From NCBI RefSeq assembly GCF_002933465.1, contig NZ_PSZE01000003.1, positions 124,001 through 188,000 of the forward strand: a stretch of DNA of 64,000 bases, written 5' to 3'. The number at the start of each line of letters is the position of its first letter. Position 1 is the stretch's first letter. The translations under genes were made by a program, and so were the position numbers. Under the pieces are notes generated by a model. That model searched no databases, was not told the DNA's origin, and was given only the letters and a program-made list of their open reading frames with translations. The DNA comes from Nocardia nova (GTDB taxonomy: Bacteria; Actinomycetota; Actinomycetes; Mycobacteriales; Mycobacteriaceae). This document shows, one piece after another, positions 8,047 to 16,810 of the stretch.

Positions 8047-11000
8047 GGTCGCTCCTGTCGCGGCATTCGAAGCGCCAACGCGGCCGACAACGCAGTGACA
8101 GAGGGGTTGTCGAACAGTTCGGCGGTGGCGATCCGGATCCCCAGCCGCGTCTCCAGACGGCGCCGTAGATCTATGGCCAACAGCGAGGAAAGATTCAGTG
8201 TCGCGAAATCCGCTTCGGGATCGACGGATTCGACGTCGCGCGACAGTGCACCCGCGACCGTGGCGCGCACGATTCGCTGTAGGTCCTCGCCCGCGTCGGC
8301 CACAGTGGTTGCCGAGCCCGGCGCGCGCCCGCGCGGCAGATCGGCTGCGAGCGACCCCGCAGGAGTCAGGGCCTCGCGAAGTCGGGCCGCAACCGGTCCT
8401 GGGTCGTCGGTGGGCGTGTAGTCCAGCGCGAGCACCACCGCCTGCGGACGGCCGAGGACCGCGGACAACACCGACATGCCGCGGGCGGCATCGAACGGGG
8501 TGATGCCGGCGGTCCGTAGATGTGCGGCGCCTCCGGCCGAGCGGGCGAGGCCGGCGTCCCAGCTGCCCCAGGCGATGCTGGTCACCGGTCGGCCGGCGGC
8601 GGCGTACGCCAGCGCGTCCACTGCCGCGTTGGCGGCGGCGTACGCGGCTTGTCCGGGCGCCCCGAACAGACCGGTGGCGGAGGAGAAAAGAAGGGTGAAG
8701 TCGACCGGGTCGCTCGCCGTCAGTTCGAGCAGCGAGACGGCCGCGGCCACTTTCGGTTCGAAGTGCAAGGCCAGGGATTCGCCTGTCACGCGGTCGAATT
8801 CGGCGTCTTGCAGCACACCGGCGGAATGCACCAGACCTCGTATCGTCGACCCACACGCTCGGATGTCGTCGAGGGCGTTGGCCAGGTCCGCGCGATCGGC
8901 GACATCACAGCGTACGACCACCACGCGGTCCTCGGCGCCGTCGAGCAGCGGCGGCAGCGGCCGAGGGCGCCGGGTCAGGACGACCACATCGCGTGCTCCC
9001 TGCTCGAGCAGCCACCGCACGGCGGCTGCCCCCAGCGCGCCGAGCCCGCCGGTGACCACGTAGGTGCCGTCGGCACAGATCGGGACCCCGGAGCCTGCTC
9101 CCCCGAGTCGCCGGAACCGCCGCATCAGCGTCCGCGCACCGTCCACTCGTACTTCCGCCGGCCCCTGCGGGTCCAGGACGAGGTCGCGCACGGTATCGGC
9201 GCCCGATTCGTCGGACCAGATCAGGCGCGCCGGGCGGCCTGATTCCAACTGCAGGGTCCGGACCAGTGCGGCGACAGCATTGTGTTCGACGGATGCCGGA
9301 TCCCGAAGTACCACAGTGAGGCTCGCCGTTGTTTCCGCGGCGATCACCTGCTGCAGGACGTGCAAGGCTCGCTCGAGCCCGGTCACGACCGGACTCGTGT
9401 CGGTCCCCGCTGTTTCCGCCCAGACCAACACCACGGCCGTGGGCGCCGATCCCGGTGCCGCTGCCGCCGTCAAGGCCGTCGACTCGCCGGGCTCCCGAGC
9501 GATCCGCTCGGCGGGGATGTACCGGTCCAGCGCGCGGGCGATCGACCTGGCGAGGCGTGATTCTCCGACGACCGACGCCCGCTCGACGGCCGGGTACACC
9601 GCCCGCGCAGCCTCCGCTGAGAACGGCAACGCAATCCACTGTTCCTCGCGCAGTACGGAGTTCGCCCACTCCGGTGCCGTGGCGACCGTCGCGTCGTACT
9701 CGGCTCGTCCGCGCGCGGCGGTGCGCCCGCGAAGCAGGTTGATCCCCGCGCCGACGGCGTCTTCGAAAACGGCTTCGGCACTGCCGCGTTCGCGCGGCAC
9801 CCCGTCCGGGACCGGCGCGCGATTCTTCTGCGACTGTGTGTACCGACCATCGTCGGCGGCAGCGTCGGGTCGGTCGACGTCGGCCCCGGCGCTTCCGGAA
9901 GGCCGGTAGGCGACCGTGTTCCCGGACGGGTCTCTCGGCGCCCGCTGCGAGGAGAAACCCTTGTCCGCGACCGCGATTCGCACGCCGATCAGTGCCACGG
10001 CGGGGGCATCGTCCTGGTCCAGCGCGATCACGTCGCACAGCAGCCCGCGCGGCTCGTGCCCGCGCACGAACGCATGCGCCTCGGACAGCAGCACGCGGGG
10101 GGCATCGGAAAGCCATACCGACCCGATGGCTACCGGCACCGCGAGCCCGCCCGCGGGCAGGACCTCCCGGCCGGCGGCGGCGATCAGCTGTAAACAGCCG
10201 TCGAGCGCGGCGGTGGTGAGCGGGATCGAATCGAAAAGTCCTACGGCGCTGCGGCTTCCGGCACGGACGGAGGCCAGCGTCCGGAAGCGCGGACCGTATT
10301 CGAGTCCGCGGGTGCGCAAGGACGTATAGAACTCGTCGATATCGAGTTCGTCCGCCGGCGTAACGGAGATGCGATGGTCGTCCACCATCCGCATCCACCG
10401 GAGAATGTCGGCGGGTGAGGCGGCTCTCTCCGCTCGCGCCGAGGCCAACGACACCGGCCCCAGCAGTACGCGCAGATCCGACCCGCTGCGATAACCGACC
10501 GCCGCGAGATCCGCGATATCCGTGCGTTCGTGAACCGTGAAATCGGCCAGCCGAATCGGGCCGGGAATCGAATCCAGCAGGCGCCGAATCCAATACGCGG
10601 CGGGCACGGTCGGCACACCGTCCACCACGTGATCGTCCAGTCGTTCGCGGCCGGGATCGGTCGCGGTACGGGTGAGCAGCGGGAAAGTCTTTCGCCGCCA
10701 TCGTCGTTCGACCGCCGGACCGGCCGTCGCGCCCTGGATCGACCAGTCGACATCACGCCCCCGCAGATACATGGCACCGACGGTCCGGAGCAGGGCGGTG
10801 ACCTCGCCGTCGCGATGCGCGGCCGAGAAGACGGCGTCGGCCAGTTCGGGATAGTCCCGCACGGCCGGCGCCAGCACCGGATGCGGTGAAATCTCCACGA
10901 TCGAGGTGTAGCCCCGGCTCACGGCGGATTCCACGGCCGCGTCCAGATCGACGGTGTCACAGAGGTTGTCGATCCAGTAGTCGGTATCCATCGCGGCGGA

Positions 11001-13208
11001 ATCGATCACCCGGCCGGATCGTGCCGTCGAGAACACCGGCACGCGGGGCGCCCGCGGCGCCGGCGCTCGCAGCGCGGTGGTGAATTCGTCGGCGAGCGCG
11101 CGAACCTGCGGGCTGTGCGCGGCGAAGTCCACCGGCACCGGTCGCACGTAGTACTGCCGCCGCCGCGCTCGCCGCAGCAACGTCTCCATATACCGCGTCG
11201 TCCCGGAGACCACCACCGCCCGGGGCCCGTTCACCGCCGCCACCGCGACCTCCGCGCGCAATGGCTCGACCAGCCGCCGTGCTTGATCCGGTGTCGCCTC
11301 GAGCAGCGCCATCATGCCCTGCCCGGCCAGCCGGCCCAGCGCCCGCGAGCGCACGGTGACCAGATGCGCGGCATCGTCGAGGGTCAGGGCTCCCGCGATC
11401 ACCGCGGCCGCGATTTCCCCCAGGCTGTGCCCGGCCACCGCATCCGGCTCGATTCCCCACGCCGCGAGCAACCGGGCCAGCCCCACCTGGTAGACGAACA
11501 GTGCCGGTTGCACCGTCTCGGTGGCGCCGACGCTGTCGGCGAAGCCGTCCCGGGGCGTCCACACTCGCGGACCGCCCGCATCCGCCACGGCGTCGGCCGC
11601 TTCGGCCACGGCCTGGGCGTATTCGGGATACCGAGCCGCCAGCTCGCGCCCCATCCGCGCATGCTGACCACCCTGTCCGGAGAACAGGAAAAGCACGCGT
11701 CCGCGCCGTCGCCCACCGACTCCGACCAGGGCCTGCGATCGGGAGCCGCTCGTCACCGCGCGCAGTGCGTCGGCCGCGTCGTCGGCCTCGCCCGCCACGA
11801 TCGCGGCCCGAATCGGCTGGGGCAGTGCGCGTCCGGTCGCCGCCAGCGTGGACAGCGATATCTCGCCGCTGCCGGCCAGTTCGGCCGCGGTGTCACGCAG
11901 TTCGTCCTCGTCGCGACCGGTGAGGCCGATGAGTACCGGAGGCCGCACCTCCCGCACCGGTCCCGGCTCCACCTCCCGCAGGACCACATGCGCATTGGTC
12001 CCGCCGAATCCGAACGAACTGACGCCCGCGCATCGCGGCATGCCGGAATCCGCGGGCCAGCCGACCACTTCGCCCGGCACCCGGAGGCCACGTTCGGACA
12101 ATCGCAGCAGCGGATTTTCGCGCTGAAAGTTGATGGTGGGCACGATGGTTCCGTGGTGCAGGCACAGCGCCACCTTCGCCAGCCCGGTCACCCCGGCGGC
12201 CGCCTCCAGATGGCCGATATTCGATTTGATCGATCCGACATACGGTTTCACCGTGCCAGTCGGCGCATCGAGTACCGTGGCCAGCGCCTCGATCTCCACC
12301 GCATCGCCGACCGGGGTTCCGGTGCCGTGGCATTCGAAGTATCCGGCGGAGCGGACATCCAGGCCGGCGCGTGCCCACGCTGTGCGGATCACCTGTTGTT
12401 GCGCGCGCCCGTTCGGGGCGTAGAGACCGTTCGAGCGGCCGTCAGAACCTACTGCGGCACCCGCGATTTCAGCGTAGCGGCGGTTACCCTCGCGCTGCGC
12501 GTCGGCGGTGCGCTGTAGCACCAGCACGGTCGCCCCGTCGCCGCGGACGTATCCGTCGGCGGCCGCGTCGAACGGCTTGCACCGCCCGTCCGCGGCGAGG
12601 AAGCCGCCCTGTTCCAAATACTGCGAAGTGTGCGGCAGCAGCGCGAGATTCACGCCGCCGACGACGGCGTACGGCACCGCGTCGTCGGCCAGCAACCGCA
12701 CCGCGAGGTCCACCGCGGCGAGCGAGGACGAACACGCGCTGTCGAGCACCACACTCGGTCCATGCAGATCCAGCGCATACGAGATCCGATTGGCGATGAT
12801 GCTCAGCGCGGACCCGGTCACCGCGTAGGGCGCGTCCTGTCCGCCGCTGCCGAGGACGACCGCGCCGTGGTCGAAACCGCAGGCGCCGAACAGAACCGCG
12901 GTATTCGAGCCGCCCAGCCGATAGCCGATTCCGGCATCGTCGATCGCTTCGACCGAGACCTCGAGCGCCAGCCGCTGTTGGGGATCCATCAGGGCCGCTT
13001 CGCGATCGGAGATCGAGAACCGCTCGTTGTCGAATTCCGTGATCGAATCCAGATAGCCGCCGCGGCCCGCGCCGTCGCGTCCCAGCGGCGGATCGCCGAC
13101 TCCGCTGCGACTCTCGATCAGCAAGCGCCACAATTCGTTCACACCGGAGGCGCCCGGTACCCGGCATCCGATACCGATGATCGATATCGGTGGTGTGGCG
13201 GCTCTCAT
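8043..13208 (-). CDS. Type I polyketide synthase, KS-AT-DH-KR-ACP (1721 aa)
   Basis: One elongation module. KS: DSACSSSLAA (C159), HGTGT (H294), KSNIGH (H333). AT: GHSLGE (S595); the specificity motif reads FAAH at 695-698, neither the malonyl HAFH nor the methylmalonyl YASH form. DH: HVVDGVPTVP (H860), YGP at 971 and D1003. KR: Rossmann TGGLGALG near 1386, S and Y1523 in AAYAAAN. ACP: NLSSLLAID with S1675 as likely phosphopantetheine site. No enoyl reductase or thioesterase is present. Start ATG at 13208 overlaps the ACP stop (ATGA). One turn with DH and KR would give a 2,3-unsaturated, chain-extended acyl-ACP. Product unknown. Confidence 0.93.
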   Translation of the reverse strand: MRAATPPISIIGIGCRVPGASGVNELWRLLIESRSGVGDPPLGRDGAGRGGYLDSITEFDNERFSISDREAALMDPQQRLALEVSVEAIDDAGIGYRLGGSNTAVLFGACGFDHGAVVLGSGGQDAPYAVTGSALSIIANRISYALDLHGPSVVLDSACSSSLAAVDLAVRLLADDAVPYAVVGGVNLALLPHTSQYLEQGGFLAADGRCKPFDAAADGYVRGDGATVLVLQRTADAQREGNRRYAEIAGAAVGSDGRSNGLYAPNGRAQQQVIRTAWARAGLDVRSAGYFECHGTGTPVGDAVEIEALATVLDAPTGTVKPYVGSIKSNIGHLEAAAGVTGLAKVALCLHHGTIVPTINFQRENPLLRLSERGLRVPGEVVGWPADSGMPRCAGVSSFGFGGTNAHVVLREVEPGPVREVRPPVLIGLTGRDEDELRDTAAELAGSGEISLSTLAATGRALPQPIRAAIVAGEADDAADALRAVTSGSRSQALVGVGGRRRGRVLFLFSGQGGQHARMGRELAARYPEYAQAVAEAADAVADAGGPRVWTPRDGFADSVGATETVQPALFVYQVGLARLLAAWGIEPDAVAGHSLGEIAAAVIAGALTLDDAAHLVTVRSRALGRLAGQGMMALLEATPDQARRLVEPLRAEVAVAAVNGPRAVVVSGTTRYMETLLRRARRRQYYVRPVPVDFAAHSPQVRALADEFTTALRAPAPRAPRVPVFSTARSGRVIDSAAMDTDYWIDNLCDTVDLDAAVESAVSRGYTSIVEISPHPVLAPAVRDYPELADAVFSAAHRDGEVTALLRTVGAMYLRGRDVDWSIQGATAGPAVERRWRRKTFPLLTRTATDPGRERLDDHVVDGVPTVPAAYWIRRLLDSIPGPIRLADFTVHERTDIADLAAVGYRSGSDLRVLLGPVSLASARAERAASPADILRWMRMVDDHRISVTPADELDIDEFYTSLRTRGLEYGPRFRTLASVRAGSRSAVGLFDSIPLTTAALDGCLQLIAAAGREVLPAGGLAVPVAIGSVWLSDAPRVLLSEAHAFVRGHEPRGLLCDVIALDQDDAPAVALIGVRIAVADKGFSSQRAPRDPSGNTVAYRPSGSAGADVDRPDAAADDGRYTQSQKNRAPVPDGVPRERGSAEAVFEDAVGAGINLLRGRTAARGRAEYDATVATAPEWANSVLREEQWIALPFSAEAARAVYPAVERASVVGESRLARSIARALDRYIPAERIAREPGESTALTAAAAPGSAPTAVVLVWAETAGTDTSPVVTGLERALHVLQQVIAAETTASLTVVLRDPASVEHNAVAALVRTLQLESGRPARLIWSDESGADTVRDLVLDPQGPAEVRVDGARTLMRRFRRLGGAGSGVPICADGTYVVTGGLGALGAAAVRWLLEQGARDVVVLTRRPRPLPPLLDGAEDRVVVVRCDVADRADLANALDDIRACGSTIRGLVHSAGVLQDAEFDRVTGESLALHFEPKVAAAVSLLELTASDPVDFTLLFSSATGLFGAPGQAAYAAANAAVDALAYAAAGRPVTSIAWGSWDAGLARSAGGAAHLRTAGITPFDAARGMSVLSAVLGRPQAVVLALDYTPTDDPGPVAARLREALTPAGSLAADLPRGRAPGSATTVADAGEDLQRIVRATVAGALSRDVESVDPEADFATLNLSSLLAIDLRRRLETRLGIRIATAELFDNPSVTALSAALALRMPRQERP

Positions 13209-13456
13209 CGGCCCTCGAGATGGTCGACGAGCCGCTCGATATCCGGGTTGTCGTAGAGCTCGGTGAGCGAGATCTCCACGCCCAGAGCATCTTCCAGCAC
13301 GCCGGCGAGTCGGGCGAGCTGCGCGGAGCTCAAGCCCAGATCGGTGAAAGGCACTGTGGTCGAGACGGATTCGGGTTCGGCGCCCAGCATGTGCGCGACC
13401 GCGGCGACCGCCGCGTCCGCCAAGGTGCCGCTCCGTTCCCGCTGCCCCACCGCCAT
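13205..13456 (-). CDS. Free-standing acyl carrier protein (83 aa)
   Basis: A single carrier domain: TDLGLSSAQLARLAGVLEDAL followed by ITLTELYDNP-like ELYDNPDIERL, the usual helix II and III of ACPs. The phosphopantetheine Ser is in LGLSS; the usual Asp before it is Ser, as also in the PKS-borne ACP. Start ATG at 13456 has GGGAGG just upstream; a frame extending to 13528 has no better site. Its stop overlaps the PKS start by ATGA. It is first gene of the ACP-PKS-FAAL operon and is the likely acceptor of the acyl chain from the FAAL. Confidence 0.85.
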   Translation of the reverse strand: MAVGQRERSGTLADAAVAAVAHMLGAEPESVSTTVPFTDLGLSSAQLARLAGVLEDALGVEISLTELYDNPDIERLVDHLEGR

Positions 13457-13647
13457 GTCCTCCCCGTATCCGGCGCCGTCGCACGACGGTCGAATGGCCA
13501 CGTGAGCGATATTCGCGCAGCGGCTCACGGTGCCGACCGGGTGCGGGTGTCCCGCATAGTGCAGGTTCCTCAGCGATTATGCCGATAAGTCGGGGCTCGG
13601 TGAAGAGGGCGAGACAGCTGAGGCCACAGGGGCGGGAGTGACGAAAC

Positions 13648-13675
13648 GAGCCGCGGCACATACCGGTCGCGGCTC
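13648..13675 (-). terminator. Hairpin downstream of nitronate monooxygenase gene
   Basis: An 8-bp perfect stem (GAGCCGCG at 13648-13655 with CGCGGCTC at 13668-13675, 12-nt loop) sits 16 bp past the nitronate monooxygenase stop codon on the minus strand and separates it from the ACP operon 190 bp further on. No T-tract. Confidence 0.45.
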
Positions 13676-13690
13676 GCCCCGTATGCCGAA

Positions 13691-14911
<1,221 letters not shown>

Positions 14912-14932
14912 TCATCCCCATCAAAGGGCTCG

Positions 14933-14945
14933 ATATTGCGAATAT
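14933..14945. promoter_or_regulatory. Palindrome ATATTGCGAATAT, possible operator
   Basis: Perfect 5-bp arms around GCG, about 30 bp upstream of a promoter-like sequence for the acyl-CoA ligase gene. Its position suits a repressor (for example TetR-type) that controls fatty-acid genes, but no regulator gene is adjacent. Confidence 0.3.
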
Positions 14946-14975
14946 TCGGTGAATCTGGATTCTCGTATGTAACCC

Positions 14976-15005
14976 TTGTCACGGTAAAAAGTTAGTTGTT
15001 ATTCT
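14976..15005 (+). promoter_or_regulatory. Possible promoter of the acyl-CoA ligase gene
   Basis: TTGTCA at 14976-14981 and TATTCT at 15000-15005 are spaced by 18 bp, 75 bp before the ligase start codon, in an unusually AT-rich stretch. This is a match by eye only. Confidence 0.3.
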
Positions 15006-15079
15006 CCCTGTTGGTTCAGCCGTCGACGCCGCCGGGCCCATTCGGTGGCGAACTCCGACGGTCCGAGAGGAGTTCCAGC

Positions 15080-16645
15080 ATGACCACCGGTGTCCAGACC
15101 GACGAACCGATCCGGTCGCGTCGAAACCACTGGAACAATCAGATCGCCACGCATGCGCTGATGCGCCCGGACGCGGTGGCGATCCGGTTCCGCGGGCAGG
15201 ACACCACCTGGAAACAGCTGCACGAGCGGTCCCTGAAATTCGCCGATGCCCTGGCGCGGCGCGGTGTCGGCTTCGGCGACCGGGTGCTGATTCTGGCGCT
15301 CAACTACACCCAGTACCTGGAGGCCGTATTAGGCGTCAACGCGCTGGGCGCGATCGCGGTACCGGTGAACTTCCGGCTCACCCCGCCCGAGTTCGCCTAC
15401 ATCGTGGCCGATTCGGGGGCCGCGGCGATCGTCACCGACTCGCTGCTGCAGCCGCTGGCCACCGGTGTGATGACGCAGAGCGAGGCGTTGCGCACCTGCG
15501 TCGTCATCGGCGGCACCACGGGCGAGGGCGTCATCGGCTACGACGACTTCCTCGCCGAGACCGGCGAACCGCATGTGCCGCAGGACATTCCGGAGGACAC
15601 TCCGGCGTTGATCATGTACACCTCGGGCACCACCGGCAGCCCCAAGGGTGCGATCCTGTCCTACGCGAATCTGAACGCCCAGGCGCTGACCTGTATTCGG
15701 GCGATGAACGCGACCCCCGAAAGCATCGGCTTCTGCACCTCGCCGCTGTTTCACATCGCCGGGCTGGGCTCCCTCACGCCGGCGTTCATGCTCGGCTCCA
15801 AGACCGTGCTGCATCCGCTCGGCGCGTTCGACGCGACGGAGTTCCTCGACGCCATCGAGTCCGAACAGGCCACCACCGTGTTCTGTGTCCCCGCCCAATG
15901 GCAGCTGATCTGCGAGGACCCGACGGTCAAGGAGCGCAAGCTGGCGTTGGAGACATTGAGCTGGGGCGCGGCACCGGCCTCGGAGACCGTGCTGCGGGCG
16001 ATGGCTGAATGCTTCCCGAACGCGCAGAACCTCGCCTTCTTCGGCCAGACCGAGATGTCGCCGGTCACCTGCGTGCTCGAGGGCAAGGACGCGCTGCGCA
16101 AACTCGGCTCGGTCGGTAAGCCCATCCCTACCATCCAGAGCCGCGTCGTCGACGACGAGATGAACGATGTCGCGCCGGGCGAGATCGGCGAGATCGTCTA
16201 CCGCGGGCCGACGATGATGCAGGGCTACTGGAACAAGCCCGAGGCGACCGCGGAAGCCTTCGCCGGCGGGTGGTTCCACTCCGGTGACCTGGTTCGCCAG
16301 GACGAGGAGGGCTTCGTCTGGGTGGTCGACCGCAAGAAGGACATGATCATCTCCGGCGGCGAGAACATTTACTGTGCCGAAGTGGAGAATGTGTTGTTCG
16401 CGCATCCCAAGATCCACGAGGCCGCGGTGGTCGGCCGGGCCCACGAGAAGTGGGGCGAGGTGCCGGTGGCCGTGGTCGCGTTGCTCGATGGCGAAACGCT
16501 GACCCTCGAGGAGCTGACCCCGTTCCTCAACGAAAACCTCGCCCGGTACAAACATCCGAAGGATCTGGTGATCGTGCCGGAGCTGCCGCGCAATGCCAGC
16601 GGCAAGGTGGTGAAGGTGCAGCTGCGCAAGGACTACGCGAGCTGA
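15080..16645 (+). CDS. Fatty-acid--CoA ligase (FadD family, 521 aa)
   Basis: Activates a fatty or aryl acid to its CoA thioester through an acyl-adenylate. ANL motifs in order: MYTSGTTGSPKGA near residue 180 (ATP P-loop), GQTEMSPVT near 325, WFHSGDLVRQDEEGF and DRKKDMIISGGENIY near 415-435 (hinge), and ASGKVVK with the catalytic Lys near the C-terminus. This is a CoA ligase form, unlike the FAAL at 6-8 kb. The ATG at 15080 follows GAGAGGAG; an in-frame extension to 14996 lacks a ribosome site. Monocistronic, ending in a strong hairpin. Confidence 0.92.
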   Translation: MTTGVQTDEPIRSRRNHWNNQIATHALMRPDAVAIRFRGQDTTWKQLHERSLKFADALARRGVGFGDRVLILALNYTQYLEAVLGVNALGAIAVPVNFRLTPPEFAYIVADSGAAAIVTDSLLQPLATGVMTQSEALRTCVVIGGTTGEGVIGYDDFLAETGEPHVPQDIPEDTPALIMYTSGTTGSPKGAILSYANLNAQALTCIRAMNATPESIGFCTSPLFHIAGLGSLTPAFMLGSKTVLHPLGAFDATEFLDAIESEQATTVFCVPAQWQLICEDPTVKERKLALETLSWGAAPASETVLRAMAECFPNAQNLAFFGQTEMSPVTCVLEGKDALRKLGSVGKPIPTIQSRVVDDEMNDVAPGEIGEIVYRGPTMMQGYWNKPEATAEAFAGGWFHSGDLVRQDEEGFVWVVDRKKDMIISGGENIYCAEVENVLFAHPKIHEAAVVGRAHEKWGEVPVAVVALLDGETLTLEELTPFLNENLARYKHPKDLVIVPELPRNASGKVVKVQLRKDYAS

Positions 16646-16662
16646 CCCTTCGGGCAGGACGA

Positions 16663-16685
16663 CATTCCCGGCACGGCCGGGAATG
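16663..16685 (+). terminator. Terminator hairpin after acyl-CoA ligase gene
   Basis: Perfect 10-bp stem CATTCCCGGC/GCCGGGAATG with a 3-nt loop (ACG), 17 bp after the stop codon. Confidence 0.65.
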
Positions 16686-16717
16686 GGCCTGCGCCGCCCG
16701 CATACCCGGTCGTGAAC

Positions 16718-16745
16718 GAGTCGCCGAGGCGACACTCGGCGACTC
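16718..16745 (-). terminator. Terminator hairpin after the UPF0104 membrane protein gene
   Basis: Perfect 11-bp stem GAGTCGCCGAG/CTCGGCGACTC with a 6-nt loop, 66 bp beyond the stop codon of the minus-strand membrane protein gene. Together with the previous hairpin it separates two convergent genes. Confidence 0.55.
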
Positions 16746-16810
16746 GTCGCCGTATCGGCCCCGCGGCCTCGCTGTTTTCGCTCCGCGACCGGTGCGTATC
16801 GGCGTGCGGC

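Noticed and set aside
8047..8856. Long upstream extension of the fatty acyl-AMP ligase frame
   Set aside because: It lies within the PKS gene and shows Arg/Gly-rich shadow composition; the ATG at 8046 overlaps the PKS stop.
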